Assembly (NCBI GenBank): GCA_038209155.1
Contig: JBBQYA010000002.1
Coordinates: 5,652 to 69,651, forward strand
Reading direction: 5' to 3'
Source of the DNA: JBBQYA01 sp038209155
GTDB taxonomy: Bacteria > Bacteroidota > Bacteroidia > Sphingobacteriales > Sphingobacteriaceae
Length of the DNA stretch: 64,000 bases
Part shown: positions 26,740 to 35,946 of the stretch, in pieces
Layout of the letters: every line of letters starts with the position of its first letter
Numbering within the stretch: position 1 is the stretch's first letter
Made by a program: the position numbers and the translations under genes
The notes under the pieces: model-generated
Database searches by the model: none
The model's input: only the letters and a program-made list of their open reading frames with translations
What the model was told of the DNA's origin: nothing

Positions 26740-29145
26740 ATGAATCGTAAAATTGCAGTTCTCATCCTAATTCTTCTTTTAGGTTTTTCAGAACAAAACA
26801 AAATCTTTGCTCAACAAAAGTTCACGGTAAGTGGCTATGTTAAAAGTAGTGCAGATGGAGAAACCATTCTTGGCGCTACAATATATACAAGAGAATTGGC
26901 CTCTATGGGTACTTCTACCAATAATTCAGGATTCTATTCTCTTACTTTACCAAGTGGAAAATATAAATTAGTAATAAGTAGTTTAGGATTTACAACTCAA
27001 CTATTAGATTTAGATTTAATACAAAACAGAGTACAAAATATTGAATTGGATGATTCGGAAACTCAATTAGGAGAGGTAATTATTACGGAAGATATAATAG
27101 ATGCAAATGTATCTTCCAATAGAATGAGCATAGAAAAATTGAGCATTCAAACTATTAAAAGTATGCCCGCTTTATTGGGTGAAGTTGATGTAATTAGAAG
27201 CATTCAACTTTTGCCTGGAGTAAGTACGGTGGGAGAGGGTGCTTCTGGTTTTAATGTACGTGGAGGAGGTGTAGATCAGAATTTAATTCTTCAAGATGAA
27301 TCCATCATTTACAATAGCTCGCATTTATTTGGATTTTTTTCTGTCTTTAATCCTGACGCTGTTAAAGATGTAACGCTGATGAAAGGTGGAATTCCAGCAC
27401 AATATGGTGGCAGATTATCTTCTCTATTGGATGTTAAATTGAAAGAAGGGAACTCAAAAGAATTTGCTGGATCTGCAGGTATCGGAACGGTTAGTAGCAG
27501 ATTATCGTTAGAAGCACCTATTATAAAAGATAAAAGTTCATTTATTATAGCAGCTAGAAGATCCTATGCAGATGTTTTTTTAAAACTATTACCAGATTTC
27601 AAGGATAACCAACTATATTTTTATGACTTAAGTGCGAAGTGGAATTATAATATAGATGCAAAAAATACTGTGTTTGTTTCAGGATATTTTGGAAAAGATG
27701 TTTTTCAATTCAATGATGATTTTAAATTGAATTGGGGTAATGCTACTGGAACTGTAAGGTGGAATCATGTTTTCAACCAAAAATTATTTGCCAAATTTAC
27801 AGGAGTATTCTCTAATTATAATTATTTATTAGGTGTGCCATCAGGAACAGATGCTTTTGAATGGATTTCAAGCATTCAAAATCAGAATGCTAAGGCAGAT
27901 TTGCAATATTTTATAAACCCAAAAAACACGTTAAATTTTGGTGGATCGGTTATTAATTATAGTTTTCAACCAGGTAAAATTTCTCCCTTAGGTAATAATA
28001 ACATATTTAACGAATATGAACTTGCTACCCAAAGGGGTTTAGAATATGCTGTTTATATTGATAATGATAGAGAATTTGGATCAAGATGGTCTGTGCAATA
28101 TGGCCTTCGTCTGTCAATGTTTGATTATCGAGGTCCGTACACAACAAAAGAATATGAAGGTAAAGATGGATTAAGAAAAGATTTAGTAAAAACAAAAAAA
28201 TACGGGAGTGAATCTATTGTCAAATATTGGAATCCAGAACCAAGGTTTAGTACACGTTATGTATTAAATGAGAATAGTTCGATAAAAGCTAGTTACCAAA
28301 GAATGGCTCAATATATTCATTTAATTTCGAGTACTTCTGCTGCATCTCCACTTGATATTTGGCAACCAAGCACCACCAATATAAAACCAGAAACTGCTGA
28401 TCAAGTTGCAATTGGATATTTTAGAAATATTAAAAATAATATGTTTGAAACTTCAGTTGAGGTATATTATAAAAATTCAACCAATCAGATTGATTATATA
28501 AATGGTGCAGAAACTTTGTTGAATGAAGATTTGGAAAGTGAATTATTGTATGGAAAAGGTAGAGCTTATGGAGCTGAATTCTACATTAAAAAGAAGTCTG
28601 GTAAGCTTAATGGTTGGGTTAGTTATACCTTGGCTAAATCTGAAAGACAAATTATTGGCTTAAATAATAATGATTGGTATAATGCTAAGTATGATCGAAC
28701 TCACAACATATCAATTGTTGGTATTTATGATTTAACCAAAAAATGGTCTTTCTCAACTTCATTTGCTTATTTAACAGGGGTTGCAACTACTTTTCCTAAT
28801 TCCAGATATACCGTTCAAGGAATCGTGATACCCGATATATCAGACGATTCTAGAAATAATTATCGAGTACCAGCTTATCATAGACTAGATTTTTCTGCCA
28901 CTTTAACTCCCGAAGGAAAGCCAAATAAAAAGTATACAAGCAACTGGGTATTTTCAGTATATAATGCCTACAACCGTAGAAATGCCTTTTCTGTTTATTT
29001 TGGTCAAAATAACGACTCCCAAAATCTTACCTATACTCAAGATCCAAATGGAACTGTAATACCAACTTCTGCTAAAACACAAGCTACTCGATTAGCTATT
29101 TTTGGATCAATCATTCCTTCTGTTACTTATAATATTAACTTTTAA
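26740..29145 (+). CDS. TonB-dependent receptor with carboxypeptidase-regulatory-like domain
   Basis: An 801-residue outer-membrane receptor. Signal peptide 1-25 (ending FAQQ), CarboxypepD_reg-like domain about 28-110 (GYVKSSADGETILGATIYT), plug about 125-235 (LPGVSTVGEGASGFNVRGGG, QYGGRLSSLLDVKL), then a 22-strand barrel ending in Phe (VTYNINF). It is followed after 8 bases by a DUF4249 lipoprotein gene, a standard pair in Bacteroidota thought to take up an unknown nutrient. Systems of this type are often led by an ECF sigma/anti-sigma pair; here only the chimeric sigma ORF is upstream. No SusD partner, so not a canonical Sus unit. Confidence 0.93.
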   Translation: MNRKIAVLILILLLGFSEQNKIFAQQKFTVSGYVKSSADGETILGATIYTRELASMGTSTNNSGFYSLTLPSGKYKLVISSLGFTTQLLDLDLIQNRVQNIELDDSETQLGEVIITEDIIDANVSSNRMSIEKLSIQTIKSMPALLGEVDVIRSIQLLPGVSTVGEGASGFNVRGGGVDQNLILQDESIIYNSSHLFGFFSVFNPDAVKDVTLMKGGIPAQYGGRLSSLLDVKLKEGNSKEFAGSAGIGTVSSRLSLEAPIIKDKSSFIIAARRSYADVFLKLLPDFKDNQLYFYDLSAKWNYNIDAKNTVFVSGYFGKDVFQFNDDFKLNWGNATGTVRWNHVFNQKLFAKFTGVFSNYNYLLGVPSGTDAFEWISSIQNQNAKADLQYFINPKNTLNFGGSVINYSFQPGKISPLGNNNIFNEYELATQRGLEYAVYIDNDREFGSRWSVQYGLRLSMFDYRGPYTTKEYEGKDGLRKDLVKTKKYGSESIVKYWNPEPRFSTRYVLNENSSIKASYQRMAQYIHLISSTSAASPLDIWQPSTTNIKPETADQVAIGYFRNIKNNMFETSVEVYYKNSTNQIDYINGAETLLNEDLESELLYGKGRAYGAEFYIKKKSGKLNGWVSYTLAKSERQIIGLNNNDWYNAKYDRTHNISIVGIYDLTKKWSFSTSFAYLTGVATTFPNSRYTVQGIVIPDISDDSRNNYRVPAYHRLDFSATLTPEGKPNKKYTSNWVFSVYNAYNRRNAFSVYFGQNNDSQNLTYTQDPNGTVIPTSAKTQATRLAIFGSIIPSVTYNINF

Positions 29146-29153
29146 AAAATAAG

Positions 29154-29981
29154 ATGAAAAATTTATTTAGTAAAACACTAACAACTATACTTATTATTAT
29201 TTTCTTTACCTCTTGCGAAGATGTAATTGATGTAAAATTGGATAAAGGAATTACAAAGATTAGTGTAGATGCAGAAATTACCAATTTACCTGGGCCTTAT
29301 TATGTGAAATTAACAACTACTGCCCCATATTTTGAGAATAAGGCAAATCCTCCACTTACAGGTGCATCGGTATTTATTTCTGACAATAAAGGAAATGTTG
29401 ATACATTGATTGAAACTAATAATGGAATTTACGTTACTCAATTTATTCAGGGTGAAATAGGCGTAAGTTACACATTGACCATTAAATCTGGAGGTCAAGA
29501 ATATTTTGCAGAGACTAAAATAAATAGGGTTCCAAAAATTGATTCTTTATATACTGAATTTTTAGAAAATGAGATAGGATTTGATGATGGCATTTATGTT
29601 TTCACCAATATCCAAGAACCAGAAGGTTTAGGAGATCATTTTAGATTTAGAGCTTATAGAAATGATACTCTTTTTAATAAAACATCTGACCTGTTTTATA
29701 CTTCTGACAGATTTGTTGATGGAAATTATATAGTAGATCAAGAAATAACATTCAATCCTTTTTTAAAAGGAGACAAAGCAACATTACAAATCCTATCAAT
29801 TACAGAAGATGCATACTTTTTTTATAATGAAGTAGTTAGACAAACTTCTGGTGGAGGTTTATTTTCAGATCCACCGGCAAATGTGAGAACCAATGTTTTT
29901 AATAAAAATCCTTCTGGAACCAAGGCTACAGGATATTTTTTCGGATCTGCTGTTTCTCAAAAAACAATAATTGTCCAATAA
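29154..29981 (+). CDS. DUF4249 lipoprotein
   Basis: A 275-residue predicted lipoprotein. The signal sequence ends FFTSCEDVIDVKL, with Cys21 as the lipidation site. The beta-rich body contains short repeats of the type GPYYVKLTTTAPYF and GASVFISDNKGN. DUF4249 genes regularly follow TonB-dependent receptors, as here, and the product probably sits at the outer membrane as an accessory ligand binder (inference). The pair ends at a bidirectional terminator 15 bases downstream. Confidence 0.88.
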   Translation: MKNLFSKTLTTILIIIFFTSCEDVIDVKLDKGITKISVDAEITNLPGPYYVKLTTTAPYFENKANPPLTGASVFISDNKGNVDTLIETNNGIYVTQFIQGEIGVSYTLTIKSGGQEYFAETKINRVPKIDSLYTEFLENEIGFDDGIYVFTNIQEPEGLGDHFRFRAYRNDTLFNKTSDLFYTSDRFVDGNYIVDQEITFNPFLKGDKATLQILSITEDAYFFYNEVVRQTSGGGLFSDPPANVRTNVFNKNPSGTKATGYFFGSAVSQKTIIVQ

Positions 29982-29995
29982 AAAAAGAATTAAAT

Positions 29996-30025
29996 AAATG
30001 CCATTTCTGAAAAGAGATGGCATTT
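29996..30025. terminator. Bidirectional terminator between DUF4249 and the AI-2E permease gene
   Basis: AAATGCCATTTCT (29996-30008), loop GAAA, AGAGATGGCATTT (30013-30025): a 13-base stem with one G-T wobble. A-rich on the left and T-rich on the right, so it can serve both converging genes. Confidence 0.8.
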
Positions 30026-30040
30026 AAAAATTTGATTATT

Positions 30041-31219
30041 TTAATTTTTTCTTTTCATTAAATTAAAAATATATCCAAGAAAACTATTGTTAGATTCTGC
30101 TTTATCTTCTTCATTCTCAATAATCTCATCACCTTTTTTCGCTGTAGATTTTGAATCTCCGTTATCTCCAATTAAATAACCATAAGGTTTTAAATCATCT
30201 ACTTCATCAAAAATAATTTTCAGTATTCCTAAAAGAGGAATAAATAAAATCATGCCGGCAACTCCCCATAATTTACCGCCGACTAATAAAGCTATAATGG
30301 TTGCAAATGAGTTTATTTTTACTTTAGAGCCAGTAATATTTGGCGTTAAGAAATTGTTTTCTAAAAACTGTGTTAAATAGCAAACCCCGAAAGTTGCTAC
30401 AGCATACCAACTATTATCTTTCATCAATAATGCCATGGCAATTGGAAATAAACTGCCAATAAGTACGCCTATATATGGTATTATGTTTAAAAAACCAGCC
30501 AAACAACCAAAAAATATCGCATGCGGAACACCAATTATTAAAAATCCAATACTATTTAATGTGGATAAAATAGCCATTACAATCAAAACCCCTGAAAGAT
30601 AGGATTGAGTCACTGAGCTTGTTTTTTCTAAAATGTCGTTTGTTCGTTCGTGATTTGCAACATCAGCAATCATTAAAATAAATTTTCTAATTCGCGTTCT
30701 AAAAAAAAGAAAGAAAAAAATATAAATAATTAGAATTGCAATGGTAGCTAAAGTACCAGTAGTGGTCACTAATACTCCTTTGGCAACTACGTCCAAATTA
30801 TCTGTCAATCCACTTATTTGTTCATTAAAATAAGTATTTTGTTCTTTTGCAGACATATTGGTTTGTTTCTGAATAAAAGAAGTTAATAAATCAAATTTCT
30901 CGATTGCTTTTTGTTTCAAAATGGGCAAATCTTCTGCAAAACCCATAATTTGACTAGAAAACAAAAAGATAAATCCAGCAATTACAGTTATAATAATTAA
31001 GAGACAAATAACAATTGCTAAAGCTCTCGGAAATTTATGCTTTTCTAAAAACCTACATACTGGCAACATGAGCATTGCTAAAAGTGCAGCGAAACTTAAT
31101 GGAACTATAAGACTTCCCGCATAGTATAAGCCACATACTAGTAATGTAAAGAAAAGTAAAAGCAAGGTTAATTTGAAAAGAGGTTGCTCCGTAGTAGATT
31201 TAGGTATTTCTGTATTCAT
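30041..31219 (-). CDS. AI-2E-family (PerM-like) membrane permease
   Basis: A 392-residue inner-membrane protein with about eight helices. The N-terminal helices (LLLLFFTLLVCGLYYAGSLI) are followed by a periplasmic coil (about 85-150) and the family's conserved GVPHAIFFGCLAGFLNIIPYIG and FLTPNITGSKVKINSFATI segments. The TTG at 31243 would give eight extra residues; the ATG at 31219 (MNTEIPK) is more likely. The family name comes from autoinducer-2 export in E. coli, but other members are Na+/H+ antiporters or have no known substrate. The C-terminal tail (about 345-392) is acidic and lysine-rich. Confidence 0.88.
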   Translation of the reverse strand: MNTEIPKSTTEQPLFKLTLLLLFFTLLVCGLYYAGSLIVPLSFAALLAMLMLPVCRFLEKHKFPRALAIVICLLIIITVIAGFIFLFSSQIMGFAEDLPILKQKAIEKFDLLTSFIQKQTNMSAKEQNTYFNEQISGLTDNLDVVAKGVLVTTTGTLATIAILIIYIFFFLFFRTRIRKFILMIADVANHERTNDILEKTSSVTQSYLSGVLIVMAILSTLNSIGFLIIGVPHAIFFGCLAGFLNIIPYIGVLIGSLFPIAMALLMKDNSWYAVATFGVCYLTQFLENNFLTPNITGSKVKINSFATIIALLVGGKLWGVAGMILFIPLLGILKIIFDEVDDLKPYGYLIGDNGDSKSTAKKGDEIIENEEDKAESNNSFLGYIFNLMKRKN

Positions 31220-31260
31220 TTTTTTAGAATTACAATTAAACAACCAAAAAAAATCAAATG

Positions 31261-32550
31261 CTAAAGTGCATCAGCAACAATAAAAGTACTTCCACCTATA
31301 AAAATCATATCATCAATTTGGGCATTATTTTTCGCGCTATTTAGAGCAGATGGTACATCATTAAAGACATTTCCGACTAAATTAAATTTACCAGCCTTCT
31401 CCTCCAATTCTAAAACATCTAATGCTCTTGGAATATTTGCTTTACAAAAATAATAGATTGCATTTTGAGGCAACATCGCCAAAACTTTATCTACATCTTT
31501 ATCATTCACCATTCCAAATACCATATGAAGATTTCTATAAGTTGAAGACTCTATCATCTCCATAACTAGTTTAAGTCCGCTTTCGTTATGAGCAGTGTCG
31601 CAAACTATTAATGGTTTTTTATTTAAAATTTGCCATCTTCCCATTAAAAAAGTGTTTTTTACGACATTTTTAATACCTTCATAAACAGCTGTATTTGGCA
31701 AATCAGCTATCTTGTTTTCATTGATTATTTCCACAGAAGCAATTACAGTACTAATGTTTTTCAATTGATAATTTCCAATTAATGCAGATTTTAATTCCGG
31801 AAAAATTATTTCCTCTTTGTTCATTACGTTTACAATAATGTAATTGTCAATAGTTTTCACCTTACTTGTACTGTAATCATCAGAAGCAAAAATAATTTTA
31901 GACTTTTCCTTTTTTGCTTTTTCAATAAAAACAAAATCAGTTTCTGATTCTCTTTCACCAATCACTATTGGAATTCCTTCCTTGATAATTCCTGCCTTTT
32001 CACCAGCAATTGTAGATAATTCTTTACCCAATAAATTTTGATGATCTAAACTTATATTAGTAATAATGGAAAGTTCTGGGGTAATCACATTAGTAGAATC
32101 TAATCTACCACCCAATCCAGTTTCGATGATTGCAAAATCTACTTCTTCTTCGTGAAAAAAAGAAAAAGCCATGGCAACTGTTAATTCGAAAAAAGATGGC
32201 TTTATTTCTTCTGCATTTACCTTATTGTTTTTGATAAAATCCACCACGAAATTTCTTGAAATTTTTTCACCGTTCACTCTTATTCTTTCTCGGAAATCTT
32301 TTAAATGCGGAGAAGTATACAATCCGGTTTTATACCCAGCCTCTTGAAAAATAGATGCTAATAGATGCGAAGTGCTTCCTTTTCCATTAGTACCAGCTAC
32401 ATGGATAGTTTTGAAATTATTTTGAGGATTGCCAATAAGTTCGCAAAGTTGTATCGTGTTTTTCAAATCTGGTTTATATGCTGCTGCGCCAATACGATGA
32501 AACATTGGCAATTGGCTATACATATAGTCTAAAGTTTGTTGGTAATTCAT
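31261..32550 (-). CDS. folC: Folylpolyglutamate/dihydrofolate synthase
   Basis: Mur-ligase-family enzyme that adds glutamate to (dihydro)folates. The ATP loop GTNGKGST is at 53-60, TSPHLKDFRERIRVNG follows, and ETGLGGRLDSTNVI and DTAHNESG are further signatures. I place the start at the ATG at 32550 (MNYQQTLDYMYSQLPMF, the usual family opening) rather than 48 bases upstream. The 429-residue length is normal. It follows the exbB-exbD-tonB genes on the same strand after 91 bases, an order I recall in other Bacteroidota. Confidence 0.94.
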   Translation of the reverse strand: MNYQQTLDYMYSQLPMFHRIGAAAYKPDLKNTIQLCELIGNPQNNFKTIHVAGTNGKGSTSHLLASIFQEAGYKTGLYTSPHLKDFRERIRVNGEKISRNFVVDFIKNNKVNAEEIKPSFFELTVAMAFSFFHEEEVDFAIIETGLGGRLDSTNVITPELSIITNISLDHQNLLGKELSTIAGEKAGIIKEGIPIVIGERESETDFVFIEKAKKEKSKIIFASDDYSTSKVKTIDNYIIVNVMNKEEIIFPELKSALIGNYQLKNISTVIASVEIINENKIADLPNTAVYEGIKNVVKNTFLMGRWQILNKKPLIVCDTAHNESGLKLVMEMIESSTYRNLHMVFGMVNDKDVDKVLAMLPQNAIYYFCKANIPRALDVLELEEKAGKFNLVGNVFNDVPSALNSAKNNAQIDDMIFIGGSTFIVADAL

Positions 32551-32641
32551 TTTTACAGCCATGCGAAACATTTTTTTTAAAACCTGAAAATTTAACAATC
32601 AGATGATGTAAAGATAAACGGGAAGATGAAGTTTTATTAAA

Positions 32642-33490
32642 TTATTGTAAACGAAATGTAAACGTTACGATTCCGCTTTGGATATCTGGAGCTGTTTCCA
32701 ACGAATTTAGCTTGACTCCCATCACTGCTTTCTCGCATTTAGCCCATAAAGTTGTATTAGAAATGGTCGTTCCTCGAGCACCAGCTTCGGCAGAAATAAT
32801 CTTTCCAGCTTTATCAACTTGGATAGTAACTTTCACCACACCTTGACTTTGACTCTCATCATTAATGACGGGTTTTGATAAAAATTTTCGACCAGCAAGG
32901 CTTAATCCAACGCCTCCAGGGCCAATTCCTGAACCTGTTCCGTCCCCATTTCCTCCTTCATAACTATTTGAATTCAAACTTCCATCTGGTTTTCCTTGAT
33001 TTCCTGGTTTTCCAGTAGTTCCATCTCCTGTACCTGTTCCATTATTTTTCTTGCCTCGGTATAATGCATTCTGATCAACCTTTGGAGTTTCTTTTATAGG
33101 TTCTTTTACTACTGGTTCGTTTGAAACACTTGATTTAGGATTTTTACTTTCACTTGTTTTCACCTCAGGAGCTTCTTCATTATCCTGTGTAATTACATTG
33201 GTTTCACTTTCAGTTTCTACAGGTGTTGAAGTTTGAGTTTCTTGTACAGGTTCATCTGGTAATTTATTATTTGCATTAGGTGCAGTTGATGGTTCTTCGG
33301 CACTTGTGAATGCATCATTCATTCCATCTTCACTTGTTCCATAATTAATTATAATTCCTCCAGCCTCGGTTTCCTCGATTGGAAAAGGAATACTAATGAA
33401 TGAAAAATAACAAATAGCTAAAAATAAAACATGAATAACAATTGATGTCACCCAGCTTTTTGCAGAATTATCTTCTTCTTGTCTTACCAT
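32642..33490 (-). CDS. TonB-family energy transducer
   Basis: A 282-residue protein: short cytoplasmic start, one membrane helix (about 12-34, SWVTSIVIHVLFLAICYFSF), then a long periplasmic linker rich in Glu, Thr, Pro and Ser (about 50-135) and in Gly and Asn (about 145-200). The C-terminal domain is TonB-like (GVVKVTIQVDKAGKI...GIVTFTFRL). It would carry energy from ExbB-ExbD to outer-membrane receptors. It starts one base after the exbD stop. Confidence 0.88.
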   Translation of the reverse strand: MVRQEEDNSAKSWVTSIVIHVLFLAICYFSFISIPFPIEETEAGGIIINYGTSEDGMNDAFTSAEEPSTAPNANNKLPDEPVQETQTSTPVETESETNVITQDNEEAPEVKTSESKNPKSSVSNEPVVKEPIKETPKVDQNALYRGKKNNGTGTGDGTTGKPGNQGKPDGSLNSNSYEGGNGDGTGSGIGPGGVGLSLAGRKFLSKPVINDESQSQGVVKVTIQVDKAGKIISAEAGARGTTISNTTLWAKCEKAVMGVKLNSLETAPDIQSGIVTFTFRLQ

Positions 33491-33491
33491 T

Positions 33492-33887
33492 TTATTTAGG
33501 TTCGGTTGCCAAAACCAACTTTATTTTCATCTTATTAGATATGTCCATTATGTTCACTACATTTTCAATGGCAACGGTTCTGTCTACATAAAGTACAACC
33601 GTTAATTCATCAATACCTTTAATATATCCTTGCAGAACAGATTGTATTTGAGTTTCTGGAACAGGTATTTTATTAATAAAATATTCCAATTCTTTAGTTA
33701 CAGATACAGTAATTGTTTTCTTTGCTACAGATTGCCCTGTGGAAGATCTTGGCAATAAAAGTTTAATTACATTCGGATTAACAACTGTAGAACAAATTAA
33801 AAAGAATAACATCAAAAAAAACATGATATCATTCATCGAAGAAGTATTTACTTCTGCCGAAATTTTATGTCGTTTGCGTAAGTTCAT
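33492..33887 (-). CDS. exbD: ExbD/TolR-family biopolymer transporter
   Basis: A 131-residue inner-membrane protein with one helix near the N-terminus (MNDIMFFLMLFFLICSTV, carrying the conserved membrane Asp19) and a periplasmic domain with the family's LYVDRTVAIENVVNIMD. It forms the proton-driven motor with ExbB. The start overlaps the exbB stop by four bases. Confidence 0.92.
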   Translation of the reverse strand: MNLRKRHKISAEVNTSSMNDIMFFLMLFFLICSTVVNPNVIKLLLPRSSTGQSVAKKTITVSVTKELEYFINKIPVPETQIQSVLQGYIKGIDELTVVLYVDRTVAIENVVNIMDISNKMKIKLVLATEPK

Positions 33888-34570
33888 CGAGTCGGTTCTT
33901 CCAGCAAATCAATAAAATCAATTGCATCTGTTTCCATTTTAAGTATTACTTTTTCCACCATTATATTTAAAACATGATGACCTACATAAGCAATAATTCC
34001 AATAATTAATCCTGAAGCACTGGTTATCATTTTCTCATAAAGCCCTCCAGCTATTAATCCAATGCTAATATTATCAGACAATGAAATATTATAAAATATT
34101 TTTATTACTCCAGAAATAGTTCCAACAAATCCCAGCATGGGTGCAATTCCAGCAATAATGCCAAGAATACTTAAATTGTTTTCCAATTTAGATACTTCTA
34201 GCTTGCCGACATTTTCTATCGCACCTTCAATTTCTTTAATGGGTTTTCCTACTCTTTGTAATCCCTTTTGCAACATTCTAGCAATTGGAGTATCGCTGTT
34301 TTTACAAAGAGATTGAGCCATTGGTAAATTTCCTGCAATGATTTGCTCTCTTACTTGGCTCATCAATTTTGATTCGTCTTTTGATGCTTTTCTGATGGTG
34401 AAATACCGTTCAAAAAATATGTAGACTCCGATTATTGATAAAATTCCAATTGGAATCATTACCCAACCACCTTTTATAATTAAATCTAATAAATTGAGTT
34501 TTTCTGGCAATGCAGCTGCTGCGGGTGCTGCTGCGGTTACGATCGTATCTGTAATCTGCAATAAGGTCAT
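33884..34570 (-). CDS. exbB: ExbB/TolQ/MotA-family proton channel
   Basis: A 228-residue inner-membrane protein with three helices (about 33-52, 125-150, 160-190) and the family signature LSILGIIAGIAPMLGFVGTISGVIKIF. The Ala-rich N-terminus (AAAPAAAALPEKL) is not a cleavable signal. With exbD (4-base overlap) and tonB (1-base gap) it makes one energising module. Upstream, 57 bases separate it from the HU/SPOR gene. Confidence 0.93.
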   Translation of the reverse strand: MTLLQITDTIVTAAAPAAAALPEKLNLLDLIIKGGWVMIPIGILSIIGVYIFFERYFTIRKASKDESKLMSQVREQIIAGNLPMAQSLCKNSDTPIARMLQKGLQRVGKPIKEIEGAIENVGKLEVSKLENNLSILGIIAGIAPMLGFVGTISGVIKIFYNISLSDNISIGLIAGGLYEKMITSASGLIIGIIAYVGHHVLNIMVEKVILKMETDAIDFIDLLEEPTR

Positions 34571-34627
34571 AGAATATTTAAGTAAAATATATTTTTTAAG
34601 AAAGAACGGATGAAATGTTTTTATAGT

Positions 34628-35752
34628 TTATTGCTCCAGCAACCAAGCATCTTTTCTGATATTTCTTCGTGCAACTTTTAAAGCAGCTAAAGCTTCTTGT
34701 TTATCAGTAAATGTTCCTAAAGTAATTCTAACTGGCCCATTAGATCGGCCCGTCATAATAGTTGCATAGGTTCCTTTGGCTTGCATTTGTTCAATTACTT
34801 TGCTTGCTTCCAAAATTGTTTTAAAAGAACCTCCTACGATAACAAAAATGTTTGTGTCAGGAATTGGTAGTATTTTGTCAGCTTTTATTTGTGTGCTATC
34901 TGTTTTTAAATCAATTGCTTGAATTGGAATTTCTAAAGTGGTTTCCTTTAATTCCTTTCGATTAAATTGTGGTATATTTTCATTTTCCAAATCAATTGGT
35001 TGTAATGGACTAGTTCCGGTTATGAATGAATCTGGAACAAATAATTCAGGTTCTATGGTTGGAAAATCCTTATTCTCAGTTGGAATAATTACCTCTGCCA
35101 TTGTGCTTTTATTTGTCAATAATTCAGAAAAATTTGTATCTGCTGGCCACATGGAAGCAAAAGAATAATTTTTTATTTTTTCTTGATATTGATAAATAGT
35201 AAAGCCTGCTATTATTAATAAAACTAAAACTGCTGCCAAAGCAAATTTACTTCGTTTGCGACCTGGAGTTTTAATGATATGGTGATCGAGATTATCATTT
35301 AATAAACTATTCAGCCTATCCATTTTGTTTTCTCGTTTTATCAAAAACGCATTCACATTACTTAAACCAAAAGAATCAATCAAATAATTTTGATTTTGAG
35401 AAGGTTCAAATTCTACACTTTCTATTCTTGGGATTAGTTTTCCAATATTTGCAAATTCATACGGGCGATTGTTTTCTAAAGCTTTTAATACATCTCCAGA
35501 GAATCTTTCAACGAAATAAAGTGCAGATTCGTAAGAAATGCTGTGTTTTCTAGCAATATAATTGGTTAATAATCCATCATTATGATGCAAATTTCTATTG
35601 AATGCTATTCTTTTATGAGGTGGTCTAATGGTATTTAAAGGGCCAATAAGTACAGCAGAAGCTCTACTTGCCACAAATCCACCTAAACCTGGTACGATAA
35701 CGCAGTTGTGTTCAAACAACAATTCGTGGATATACTGCGGAATATTCATCAT
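34628..35752 (-). CDS. HU-CCDC81 and SPOR domain membrane protein
   Basis: A 374-residue protein. Residues 1 to about 135 match the paired CCDC81-like prokaryotic HU domains (MNIPQYIHELLFEHNCVIVPGLGGFVAS, then FANIGKLIPR). A membrane helix lies at about 168-188, and a SPOR domain at about 298-374 (FVIVGGSFKT...GTFTDKQEALAALK). Known: SPOR domains bind denuded glycan strands at division septa; the HU-like part is of unknown function and would be cytoplasmic here. This suggests a link between a cytoplasmic scaffold or DNA and the septal wall, which is inference. Confidence 0.88.
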   Translation of the reverse strand: MMNIPQYIHELLFEHNCVIVPGLGGFVASRASAVLIGPLNTIRPPHKRIAFNRNLHHNDGLLTNYIARKHSISYESALYFVERFSGDVLKALENNRPYEFANIGKLIPRIESVEFEPSQNQNYLIDSFGLSNVNAFLIKRENKMDRLNSLLNDNLDHHIIKTPGRKRSKFALAAVLVLLIIAGFTIYQYQEKIKNYSFASMWPADTNFSELLTNKSTMAEVIIPTENKDFPTIEPELFVPDSFITGTSPLQPIDLENENIPQFNRKELKETTLEIPIQAIDLKTDSTQIKADKILPIPDTNIFVIVGGSFKTILEASKVIEQMQAKGTYATIMTGRSNGPVRITLGTFTDKQEALAALKVARRNIRKDAWLLEQ

Positions 35753-35946
35753 GGTGTAAAATTATATTTTAAAATCAAACCATCAAACTTTATGGAAAAT
35801 TGTTCTGATTTTTGATTTAAGATCCAGAATCTATCTTTCTTTTAATTTTAGATAAAAAATAAATTTCTCCTTTATGTATTAACTAATTTTTGAAAGTGAT
35901 TTTCTAAAATTAAAAGTATTGTTCATTTTTCAGAATACTCTTTATA